A stretch of 64,000 nt of DNA. It comes from Asticcacaulis sp. AC466 (GTDB lineage Bacteria > Pseudomonadota > Alphaproteobacteria > Caulobacterales > Caulobacteraceae). Below are positions 27,670 to 35,549 of this stretch, piece by piece; within the stretch, counting starts at the first letter, position 1, and each line of letters opens with the position of its first letter. The notes below the pieces were generated by a model. That model had not been told where the DNA came from and did no database searches. It saw nothing but the letters and a program-made list of their open reading frames with translations. The translations under genes and the position numbers were made by a program. The DNA is taken from positions 1 through 64,000 of the forward strand of contig NZ_AWGE01000014.1 of the NCBI RefSeq assembly GCF_000495815.1, read 5' to 3'.

Positions 27670-28923
27670 ATGACTTTCCAATATGGGGGGGCGCTCACAG
27701 CGTTACTCCTGGGTGTGGGCGCAAGTCTCCCCCCAACACTGGCGGCGGCCGATCCGGCGCCATCGTTTCAGGAACTGCTGCGTCAGGCGCCTAGCGCGCC
27801 CCGGCTTCAGGAGTCGCAGGCCACCCTAGGTCAGGCGGAAGGGTTGCTGAGGCAATCTCGCGCCCACCTCAATCCCAATGTCAGCGTATCCGTCGAGAAC
27901 TTCGGTGGGAAAGGCCCTTACGCAGGCAGTCAGGGCGCCGAGACAACAACCTCCGTCGAACAGACGATCGAGCTAGGGGGCAAGCGCAACGCGCGCATTG
28001 CCGTGGGCCAAGCCGGTCTCGATGCGGCACGTTCCCGCGCCGCCCAGACCCAGGCCAATTTCGCCTTCGATCTGGCTCAGGCCTATGTCGAAGCCGAGGC
28101 CGCAGAGGCGCGCCTGCAACTGGCCAAGGATGCGCTGGCGCTTGCCATAGATGATGCGCGCGTCGCGGATGCGCTCGTTCAGTCGGGCAAAGAGGCGGAC
28201 TTGCGTTCGGTTCAGGCGCGGTCTGCGGTCGAGGCCGCTCGCGCCTCGGTCGACGAGGCACAAGCGGGACGCACCGGCGCTTTCGCTAAGCTGACCGCCA
28301 TGGTCGACTCGCCGGTGCCGTTCACCGCAATCTCAACAAGCCTTCTCGTTCATGGCGATATGGACGAACCCATCCCGTCCGCAGATCCTCTGGAGAGTCC
28401 TGGCTATCTGGTGGCCGTGGCCGAACGCAACGAAATCGCCCGTCGTGTGAAGGTCGAGCAAACGCGGTCGTCTCCGGACGTCACCGTGTCTCTCGGCTAT
28501 CGGCGGTTGGCGGCTGATGACGCCAATGCCTTGGTCGGCGGCGTCTCCGTACCGTTTCCCATTTTCGACCGGAACCGGGGCAATATCAGCGCCGTCCAGT
28601 CCGAACTGACAGCCGCGGACCAACGGGTCAACATCGCTCGCCTAGATGCACAGGCTGACATTCAGTCGGCGACCGGCCGTCTGACGGCGGCCGTTACCCG
28701 AGTCAAGTCGGCCCGTGACAGCGAGCGCACCGCCGAGGAAGCCTACCGGTTGACACGGGTGGGCTACGAAGCGGGCAAACTGCCGTTGAGCGAAGTGCTC
28801 AACGCGCGCCGCACCCTGACCGACGCCCACAATCAATCGCTCAAAGCCCGGCAGGATCGTTTGACCGCCGAGGCTGAGCTCGCACGCCTGCGTGGCGTCG
28901 CCCCGTTTGGAGAACAATCGTGA
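27670..28923 (+). CDS. czcC: CzcC-like outer-membrane channel (copy 2)
   Basis: A protein of 417 aa with a signal peptide (cleavage near LAAA) and two outer-membrane-efflux repeats. The CzcC motif QTIELGGKRNARI is at about residue 97, and SVPFPIFDRNRGN lies in the second repeat. The ATG at 27670 is chosen for its AGAGGA ribosome-binding site and signal peptide. The last bases overlap the GTG start of the adaptor gene. It is only distantly similar to copy 1, so the two operons are old paralogues and not a recent duplication. Confidence 0.9.
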   Translation: MTFQYGGALTALLLGVGASLPPTLAAADPAPSFQELLRQAPSAPRLQESQATLGQAEGLLRQSRAHLNPNVSVSVENFGGKGPYAGSQGAETTTSVEQTIELGGKRNARIAVGQAGLDAARSRAAQTQANFAFDLAQAYVEAEAAEARLQLAKDALALAIDDARVADALVQSGKEADLRSVQARSAVEAARASVDEAQAGRTGAFAKLTAMVDSPVPFTAISTSLLVHGDMDEPIPSADPLESPGYLVAVAERNEIARRVKVEQTRSSPDVTVSLGYRRLAADDANALVGGVSVPFPIFDRNRGNISAVQSELTAADQRVNIARLDAQADIQSATGRLTAAVTRVKSARDSERTAEEAYRLTRVGYEAGKLPLSEVLNARRTLTDAHNQSLKARQDRLTAEAELARLRGVAPFGEQS

Positions 28924-30074
28924 AACCCAAGAATCGATACCTTTACGGCGCCGCCTTCGCCGCAATCCTGATCGCGGCCCTGAGCGGCTTCGGCCTCGCG
29001 CGCTGCACCGCCAGCAAGCCTGTCGCCGAGAGCAAGGCGGTGGCCATCGAAGAGAAGCCGTCCAATGAGTTGAAGCTGGCGCCAGACGTGATCGCCAATG
29101 CCAAGATTGGCCTTGAAACGGTTACTGCCGGTGGTCTGTCATCAGAAATCCTGACCCAGGCTCAGGTCGTGGCGACCCCGACTGGGGAAGCGGCCCTGAC
29201 GGCGCGTGCGGCCGGCGCCGTGACGCGCATTTACAAGCGCCTCGGCGATCCCGTCAAAGCTGGCGAGCCATTGGCTCTGATCGAAAGCCGTGATGCAGGA
29301 CAAATCTCGGCGGAACGCACCACAGCGGTCGCCCGTGCCCGTGTCGCCCAGGCGAACCTGGCGCGCGAAAAGTCGTTGATGGACCAAGGCGTGTCGGCGC
29401 GCGTCGATTTCGAGCAAGCGCAAGCTGAAGCTGCGGCGGCGCAGGCCGAAGTCTCTCGAACCAACTCGGCCGCATCGGCCGCTCGGGTGTCGTCGGACGG
29501 TCATAGTGTCACCGTTGCCAGTCCGATATCCGGTCGGGTGACGGCGAGCATGGCGAGTCTCGGCGCTTATGTACAGCCTGAGACCGAACTGTTCCGCGTC
29601 TCCGATCCCAACCAGATTCAGGTTGAAGCAGCGATCAGTGCATCAGATATGACCCGGGTCGCGGTCGGTGACCGTGCAACAGTCGAACTGCCAGATGGCC
29701 GTGTGCTTGAAGCACGGGTGAGGGCCGTCACGCCGTCGCTCAATGCTGAGACACGCTCTGCCACCGCTGTCCTCGATATCGCCGGCGGCCAAATCCAACC
29801 TGGGTTGTCGGTGCGCGCGCGCCTGTTCCCGGCCGTTGCTGCCGCCTCGTCATCAATCGTTGTGCCGGACGAGTCCGTGCAGTCGGTCAATGGCAGCGAT
29901 GTTGTATTTGTGCGCACAAAAGACGGCTTCAAAGCCGTGCCCGTTACCGTCGGACAGCGCAGTGCAGGTCGCGCTGAAATCACAGCCGGTTTGTCTTCCG
30001 GCGAGTCCATTGCCACGCGCAATGCCTTCTATCTGAAGGCTGAGCTTGGCAAGGGCGCGGCAGAGGAAGAATAG
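28920..30074 (+). CDS. czcB: CzcB-like periplasmic adaptor (copy 2)
   Basis: A protein of 384 aa, GTG start overlapping the czcC stop (GTGA) with GGAG upstream. It has an N-terminal membrane anchor or signal (AAFAAILIAALSGFGLARC), barrel-sandwich halves (LTARAAGAVTRIYKRLGDPVKAG and VTVASPISGRVTASMASLGAYV), an Ala-rich helical hairpin (about residues 125-185) and a beta domain. It lacks the His-rich N-terminal domain present in copy 1, so it probably handles metal differently. Confidence 0.9.
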   Translation: MKPKNRYLYGAAFAAILIAALSGFGLARCTASKPVAESKAVAIEEKPSNELKLAPDVIANAKIGLETVTAGGLSSEILTQAQVVATPTGEAALTARAAGAVTRIYKRLGDPVKAGEPLALIESRDAGQISAERTTAVARARVAQANLAREKSLMDQGVSARVDFEQAQAEAAAAQAEVSRTNSAASAARVSSDGHSVTVASPISGRVTASMASLGAYVQPETELFRVSDPNQIQVEAAISASDMTRVAVGDRATVELPDGRVLEARVRAVTPSLNAETRSATAVLDIAGGQIQPGLSVRARLFPAVAAASSSIVVPDESVQSVNGSDVVFVRTKDGFKAVPVTVGQRSAGRAEITAGLSSGESIATRNAFYLKAELGKGAAEEE

Positions 30075-30076
30075 TC

Positions 30077-33000
30077 ATGATAGGAAATCTTATGGCCCTC
30101 AGCGTGCGCTCACGCTGGGCTGTCCTCCTCATTGTCCTCGTCGTCGGCGCTTTCGGCGCCTGGCAGCTTACCAAGTTGCCGATCGACGCGGTGCCGGACA
30201 TCACCAACAATCAGGTACAGATCAACACGCTGGATTCGGGTCTGTCTCCAATTGAGATCGAAAAGCGCGTTACCTTTCCAATCGAGACGGCCCTTTCCGG
30301 TATTCCGGGTCTGGAAACCACGCGCTCGCTGTCACGCAATGGCTTCTCGCAGGTCAGTGCGATCTTTAGTGAAAACACGGACCTGTATTTTGCCCGCCAG
30401 CAGGTCAGCGAGCGCATTGCTCAGGCGCGAGACAGCCTGCCTGAAGGCACCCAGCCACAGATCGGTCCCGTGACGACCGGTCTCGGCGAAGTCTATATGT
30501 ACGCCATCGACTATGCCAACCCGAACGGCAAAGGCGCCAAGGTCGTCGACGGTCAGCCGGGCTGGCAATCGGACGGGAGCTTCCTCACTCCAGAAGGCGA
30601 TCGTCTGACCGATGACATTTCGCGGGCCGCCTATCTACGCACTGTGCAGACCTGGATCATCTCACCGCAACTGCGTACCGTCAGAGGCGTGGCCGGCGTG
30701 GATTCCATCGGCGGGTTCGAGAAGCAATATGTTGTCGAGCCCGATCCGGTGAAGCTGAGCGCCTACGGCATTTCTTTCTCGGAACTCGCCAAGGCACTGG
30801 AAGCCGCCAACCTGTCGGTCGGCGCCAACTTCCTCAACCGGTCGGGTGAGGCCTACCTTGTTCGGGCTGATGCCCGTATCCGGTCGCTCGATGAGATTAA
30901 TCAGGCAGTCATCGCCACGCGCGGCGGCTTGCCGATCGCCCTGAAAGATGTCGCCAAGGTCACCCTCGGCGGCGAGTTGCGAACGGGCGCCGCGAGCATG
31001 AACGGGCACGAAGTGGTTATTGGTACGACCCTTATGCTTATCGGTGAAAATAGCCGTACCGTCGCCAAGGCGGTCGGCGAGAAGATCGAGACCATTAAGA
31101 AGTCCCTTCCACCAGGCCTGAAGGTGACGACGACGTTGGATCGCTCCAAGCTCGTCAATGCCACGGTTCATACCGTTCAGAAGAACCTGTTCGAAGGCGC
31201 GATTCTCGTGGCCGCAGCCTTGTTCCTGCTGCTCGGCAATGTCCGCGCCGCGATCATAGCCGTACTCATCATTCCATTCTCTTTCCTGATGATGGCGATC
31301 GGCATGAACGGCATGAAGGTGTCCGGCAACCTGATGAGCCTGGGGGCGCTTGACTTCGGATTGATCGTCGATGGAGCCGTCATCATTATCGAGAACTGCC
31401 TGCGTCGACTGGCAGAGCGTCAGCATCACGAAGGCCGTATCCTGTCCCTGCGCGAACGGCTGGAAGAGACGACCCTTGCCACGCAGGAGATGATCAAGCC
31501 GACCGTTTACGGTCAGGCCATCATCTTCCTCGTGTTCGCGCCGTTGCTCACCTTCACCGGTGTCGAAGGTAAAACGTTCTCTCCGATGGCGATCACCCTT
31601 ATCCTGGCTCTGGCCGCCGCCTTCGTCCTGTCGATCACCTTTGTGCCCGCCATGGTCGCTCTTCTGATCCGTGGCAAGGTGACCGAAAAGGAGGTCTGGA
31701 TCATCCGCAAAATCAAGGCGGCTTATGAGCCGGTTCTGCATCGCGCGGTGGCCAAGCCCTGGCCTTTTATAACGGCCGGCCTCGGCATCTTCCTGGTTTC
31801 TGGTTTCGTCTTCACCTTGCTGGGGCAGGAGTTTATCCCGCAACTAGACGAGAAAAACATCGCGCTGGCCTCTTCACGAATTCCCTCAACGGCGTTGGAG
31901 GAGTCGCTGAATATGCAAAAAGATGTCGAGAAGGCCGTCACAAGCTTGCCTGAAGTTGAATTGATGTTTTCAAAGACAGGTACTGCGGAGGTAGCCACTG
32001 ATCCGATGCCACCCAACATTTCGGATGGTTTCGTTATCCTGAAGGAGAAGGAAGACTGGCCAAAAGACGTTAAATCCAAGGCTGATATCGTTGCACGGAT
32101 TGAGGGTAAAACGAATGCTTTGATCGGTCAGAACTATGAGTTGAGCCAACCGATCCAGCTTCGTTTCAACGAATTGATCGCCGGGGTTAGAGGCGACGTC
32201 GCCATCAAGCTTTATGGCGACGATCTCGACAAGATGGGTGCCTCGGCCGCCAAGATCGTCAGCACGCTGCAAGCTATCCCCGGCGCCGCGGACGTGAAGG
32301 CGGAACAGACGGCGGGCTCGCCTACACTTGATGTACAGTTCGATCGGGCTGCCATAGCTCGGTACGGCCTGACCGTCGAGGAGGTGGCCGACACTGTGGC
32401 AGCCGCCATGGGCGGACGCGAAGCCGGCCTCGTCTTCGAAGGCGACCGCCGCTTCGACATCGTGGTTCGGGTGCCTCAGACCACACGCAACGATCTGGAC
32501 GCCTTTAAAGCCTTGCCGGTCATGCTGCCTGAGCAGGGCGGACAGGCGCGCGGCTCCGTACCGCTCAGCCAGGTGGCGCAGTTCCGCTTCACCGAAGGTC
32601 TGAACCAGATTTCTCGCGAAAACGGTAAGCGCCGTATCGTCATTCAGGCCAATGTGCGTGGGCGTGACGTGGGGTCCTTCGTTACGGAAGCCCTGCCCAA
32701 GGTCGAAGCCGTCGCCCTTCCGACCGGGTCTTTCCTGGAATGGGGCGGTCAGTTCCAAAACCTGAAGGCCGCCTCTGATCGCCTCGCTATCGTCGTGCCG
32801 ATCTGTTTCCTCGCCATCTTCGGCCTCCTCTATATGGCTTTGGGTGGCATCGGTCGGGCGATCTCGGTGTTTACGGCGGTGCCTTTGGCGCTCGCTGGCG
32901 GCATCTTCGCCCTGGCCATGACGGGAATCGCCTTCTCGGTCTCGGCGGCGGTGGGCTTCATCTGTCTGTCCGGCGTCGCGGTGCTGAACGGTCTGGTCGT

Positions 33001-33316
33001 CATGAGCAGCATCCGTCAGCGCATCGAAGAGGGCATGGAGCTTGGTAAGGCCATTACCGAGGGCATGATTGAACGGGTACGCCCCGTCATTATGACCGGT
33101 CTCGTACCGGCCATCGGCTTTATCCCGATGGCGATCGGCACGGGCACCGGTGCGGAAGTGCAAAAGCCGCTGGCCATCGTGGTCATCGGCGGTCTGATCA
33201 CCGCGACGGCCCTGACCCTGCTCGTTCTGCCGGCCATTTCGAAAGTCGTGCTGGGCCTGGGTGAGCGGATCACCAAGCGTAATGAGCCTCAAGCGGTTCA
33301 TACCCCTGCAGAGTAA
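30077..33316 (+). CDS. czcA: CzcA-family heavy-metal RND pump (copy 2)
   Basis: A protein of 1079 aa with the HME-RND signature [15 protein letters not shown] in TM4, as in copy 1. It has an additional segment of about 25 aa in the first porter domain (between ANPNGKGAK and LTDDISRAA). It begins 2 bp after the adaptor stop. Substrates are probably divalent cations such as Co, Ni, Zn or Cd. Difference in length and adaptor type from copy 1 suggests different metal preference. Confidence 0.93.
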   Translation: MIGNLMALSVRSRWAVLLIVLVVGAFGAWQLTKLPIDAVPDITNNQVQINTLDSGLSPIEIEKRVTFPIETALSGIPGLETTRSLSRNGFSQVSAIFSENTDLYFARQQVSERIAQARDSLPEGTQPQIGPVTTGLGEVYMYAIDYANPNGKGAKVVDGQPGWQSDGSFLTPEGDRLTDDISRAAYLRTVQTWIISPQLRTVRGVAGVDSIGGFEKQYVVEPDPVKLSAYGISFSELAKALEAANLSVGANFLNRSGEAYLVRADARIRSLDEINQAVIATRGGLPIALKDVAKVTLGGELRTGAASMNGHEVVIGTTLMLIGENSRTVAKAVGEKIETIKKSLPPGLKVTTTLDRSKLVNATVHTVQKNLFEGAILVAAALFLLLGNVRAAIIAVLIIPFSFLMMAIGMNGMKVSGNLMSLGALDFGLIVDGAVIIIENCLRRLAERQHHEGRILSLRERLEETTLATQEMIKPTVYGQAIIFLVFAPLLTFTGVEGKTFSPMAITLILALAAAFVLSITFVPAMVALLIRGKVTEKEVWIIRKIKAAYEPVLHRAVAKPWPFITAGLGIFLVSGFVFTLLGQEFIPQLDEKNIALASSRIPSTALEESLNMQKDVEKAVTSLPEVELMFSKTGTAEVATDPMPPNISDGFVILKEKEDWPKDVKSKADIVARIEGKTNALIGQNYELSQPIQLRFNELIAGVRGDVAIKLYGDDLDKMGASAAKIVSTLQAIPGAADVKAEQTAGSPTLDVQFDRAAIARYGLTVEEVADTVAAAMGGREAGLVFEGDRRFDIVVRVPQTTRNDLDAFKALPVMLPEQGGQARGSVPLSQVAQFRFTEGLNQISRENGKRRIVIQANVRGRDVGSFVTEALPKVEAVALPTGSFLEWGGQFQNLKAASDRLAIVVPICFLAIFGLLYMALGGIGRAISVFTAVPLALAGGIFALAMTGIAFSVSAAVGFICLSGVAVLNGLVVMSSIRQRIEEGMELGKAITEGMIERVRPVIMTGLVPAIGFIPMAIGTGTGAEVQKPLAIVVIGGLITATALTLLVLPAISKVVLGLGERITKRNEPQAVHTPAE

Positions 33317-33322
33317 TGCTTT

Positions 33323-33350
33323 GCGCATCCCGGCATTCGCCGGGATGCGC
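33323..33350 (+). terminator. Strong hairpin between czcA copy 2 and the DUF190 gene
   Basis: A perfect 12-bp stem (GCGCATCCCGGC / GCCGGGATGCGC) with a 4-nt loop, starting 7 bp after the czcA stop. Only TTCCC follows, so it may be a partial terminator or an mRNA-stabilising element that sets czcCBA level apart from the downstream DUF190-czcD genes. Confidence 0.65.
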
Positions 33351-33372
33351 TTCCCATGAAAGGAAGTTAGCC

Positions 33373-33699
33373 GTGACTGACTCTATGAAACTCCTCAGAA
33401 TCTATACGAGCGAAAGTGCGTACTTCGGCGATAGCAAGGTTATGACTGTTATCGCTACCCGTGCCCGCGAAGCCAAACTTGCCGGGGTGACCGTGCTCCA
33501 GGCAATGGTCGGGTTTGGCAAGTCCGCCCATCTACGCAAGCGCCACGTTCTTGAAGATGACCAGTCTCTGGTCATCGAAATCGTCGACGAAGACGCCCGC
33601 CTTCGCAGCTTTGTCGCTTCCATCTCCGAAGTGACGGGCGTCGGCCTGATCACCCTGGAGGCGGTCGAGGTCCTGGCGATAGCAGGAGATGCGCGATGA
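33373..33699 (+). CDS. DUF190 family small protein
   Basis: A protein of 108 aa (GTG start at 33373, AAGGAAG 6 bp upstream; an ATG at 33385 is possible). The sequence LLRIYTSESA, then AKLAGVTVLQAMVGFGKSAHLRK and LVIEIVDEDARLRSFV, is typical of DUF190, a PII-like alpha/beta fold. These proteins are often found next to RND metal pumps and CrcB-type channels, and a signalling or metal-sensing role is presumed. Its stop overlaps the czcD start by ATGA. Confidence 0.85.
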   Translation: MTDSMKLLRIYTSESAYFGDSKVMTVIATRAREAKLAGVTVLQAMVGFGKSAHLRKRHVLEDDQSLVIEIVDEDARLRSFVASISEVTGVGLITLEAVEVLAIAGDAR

Positions 33700-34619
33700 G
33701 CACAGCCTCATCCCACAAGGGTGACGGGGGGCATGATGGGCACAGCCATGGCGCGGGCGTGACTAACGAGAGAAAGCTAACGATCGCGCTGGTGTTGACC
33801 GGTGGCTTCCTGATGGTGGAAGTCATCGGGGGCATCCTGACGCAAAGCCTTGCCCTCTTGTCCGACGCCGCCCACATGCTGACGGACGTTCTGGCTTTGG
33901 TTATTGCGCTCATCGCTATCAAGATCGGGCGCCGCGCCGCCGATCACCAGCGTAGCTATGGCTACCGGCGCTTCGAGATCCTGGCGGCCGCTTTCAACGC
34001 CATCCTGTTGTTCGGCGTCGCCATCTACATCTTCTATGAGGCCATACAGCGCTTCCTCCATCCGCCGGAAATCCAGACGACGGGCATGCTGGTCATCGCG
34101 GCCATCGGCCTAGTCGTCAATATCATCAGCATGATGGTCCTGCGTGGCGGTGCGGATAACAGCCTCAACATGAAGGGCGCCTATCTGGAAGTCCTGTCGG
34201 ATATGGTGGGGTCCGTCGCGGTCATCGTCGGTGCCGGCATCATCGCCTATACCGGATGGCGTCAGGTCGATGCGGTTCTGGCCGTGCTTATCAGCCTATG
34301 GGTTCTTCCGCGGACATGGCGGCTGCTCGTCGACAGCACGCAAGTCCTGCTTGAGGGGACACCCGCCGGGGTCGATGTCGCCAAACTGCGCGCCGATCTG
34401 AGCGGCTTGCCGACGGTTCTGGACGTGCATGATGTGCATGTGTGGAGCATCACCAGCGGGCAGCACAGCCTGACCGCTCATCTGGACGTGAGCGCGTGGC
34501 CTACGAACACAATTCTATTGGAGGCTGCGCATGAAATAGCCATGGATCACGGCATAACGCACGCGACCTTCCAGGTCGAAGGCGGACACGTCGGTGGTCC
34601 TCTTGGGGAGCATATGTAA
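33696..34619 (+). CDS. czcD: CzcD-like cation diffusion facilitator
   Basis: A protein of 307 aa with six membrane segments and a cytoplasmic C-terminal domain. The transport-site residues are in LLSDAAHMLTDVLAL (HxxxD) and YLEVLSDMVGS; a His cluster at the N-terminus (HDGHSHG) and the end (ITHATFQVEGGH) is typical. It exports Zn and similar cations to the periplasm, from where the CzcCBA pumps take them outward. It overlaps DUF190 at its start and the lipoprotein gene at its end (TAATG). Confidence 0.93.
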   Translation: MSTASSHKGDGGHDGHSHGAGVTNERKLTIALVLTGGFLMVEVIGGILTQSLALLSDAAHMLTDVLALVIALIAIKIGRRAADHQRSYGYRRFEILAAAFNAILLFGVAIYIFYEAIQRFLHPPEIQTTGMLVIAAIGLVVNIISMMVLRGGADNSLNMKGAYLEVLSDMVGSVAVIVGAGIIAYTGWRQVDAVLAVLISLWVLPRTWRLLVDSTQVLLEGTPAGVDVAKLRADLSGLPTVLDVHDVHVWSITSGQHSLTAHLDVSAWPTNTILLEAAHEIAMDHGITHATFQVEGGHVGGPLGEHM

Positions 34620-35029
34620 TGAAATATACTGTTTTTGCGCTCATCGGGGCGGCCTTTCTAAGTGGCTGCGCAACGCCGGCGCCGGTCGCGGCTTCGTACC
34701 TCAGCCGGTTCGATGCCAAGACCTCCAATGCGCTCGTATCGACCTGTCTGCTGGAATCCAAGTGGCCGCTCTACAACTCGCCGGAATACCGCCAGGCCGG
34801 GGAACGGCGACGCAGCCAGATGCGCAATTCGCCAGGATTGGAGGTCCGCGACATGCAGGCCATGTGTTGGTCGGCTTCTAGGTTGCCGGCGGAAGCGACC
34901 GCCGCGCGGTGTAAGGACCTTATCGAGGTCAAGAAGAAGCGGCTGGGACAGCGCAGGGCTCAGCATGTCGAGCGGGTCGCGGATATTTGTGAACGCATGA
35001 CAGGCCTGTCGATCAAGACAGGGTCATGA
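34619..35029 (+). CDS. Hypothetical lipoprotein downstream of czcD
   Basis: A protein of 136 aa, not recognised. It has a lipoprotein signal with lipobox LSGC (Cys17), and a mature part with three more Cys (CLLESKWP, MCWSAS, RCKDL, and DICERM near the end) and a basic, helical C-terminus. It overlaps the czcD stop (TAATG), so it belongs to that operon. A periplasmic metal-related role is plausible only from context. Confidence 0.6.
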   Translation: MKYTVFALIGAAFLSGCATPAPVAASYLSRFDAKTSNALVSTCLLESKWPLYNSPEYRQAGERRRSQMRNSPGLEVRDMQAMCWSASRLPAEATAARCKDLIEVKKKRLGQRRAQHVERVADICERMTGLSIKTGS

Positions 35030-35043
35030 CCGTAAGGTTCAAC

Positions 35044-35472
35044 TCAGCCCAGGTGGGTCTGGCGCTCGACGACGGGTTCGGACTGAATGGCGCCGATGCC
35101 CGTCAGGATGCCGCACGTGCCGCTGGCTTCATTGTGGCACTGGCTTCGCAGCTCCAAAAGCTGCGACTTCAGGGCGGCAAGCTCCTGGAGGCGGACCTCC
35201 ACATGGCCAATGTGCGCATCAAGGATCGGAAGCACATCATCGCAGCCCGCCGATGGAGCATCCATGGTTTGCAGCAGCGAACGGATTTCGTCATGGGTCA
35301 TGTCAAGTGCGCGACAATTGCGGATGAACCGCAGCCGTTCGAGATGCGCCGGGCCGTAGCTGCGATAGTTGCCGTGCGTGCGATCCGCCTTCGGCAAGAC
35401 GCCGGCCTTCTCGTAAAACCTGATGGTATCGGTCGTGCAGTTCGCCGCGACCGCCAGTTCACCGATTTTCAT
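35044..35472 (-). CDS. cadR: CadR/PbrR-like MerR-family regulator
   Basis: A protein of 142 aa. It has an N-terminal MerR helix-turn-helix (MKIGELAVAANCTTDTIRFYEKAG), a dimerisation helix, and a C-terminal metal site with Cys in SAGCDDV and a pair in CHNEASGTCGIL, the arrangement of Cd/Pb/Zn sensors CadR/PbrR. The start at 35472 is chosen at the canonical MKIGELA. It is divergent from cadA and shares the dyad operator at 35493-35524. MerR-type activators twist a long-spacer promoter when metal binds. Confidence 0.9.
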   Translation of the reverse strand: MKIGELAVAANCTTDTIRFYEKAGVLPKADRTHGNYRSYGPAHLERLRFIRNCRALDMTHDEIRSLLQTMDAPSAGCDDVLPILDAHIGHVEVRLQELAALKSQLLELRSQCHNEASGTCGILTGIGAIQSEPVVERQTHLG

Positions 35473-35492
35473 TCCTGTCTCCGCATAACCGC

Positions 35493-35524
35493 TTGACCTT
35501 GGAGTCACTCCAAGGTGCTTAATA
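35493..35524 (+). promoter_or_regulatory. MerR-type promoter/operator of cadA
   Basis: A perfect 9-bp inverted repeat (ACCTTGGAG, 3 bp, CTCCAAGGT) lies between a -35 TTGACC (35493-35498) and a -10 TTAATA (35519-35524). The spacer is 20 bp, longer than the usual 17, exactly as expected for a CadR/MerR-activated promoter. It reads towards cadA, which starts 26 bp downstream. Confidence 0.85.
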
Positions 35525-35549
35525 GCCGAAATATCGATTGGAGTCCACT

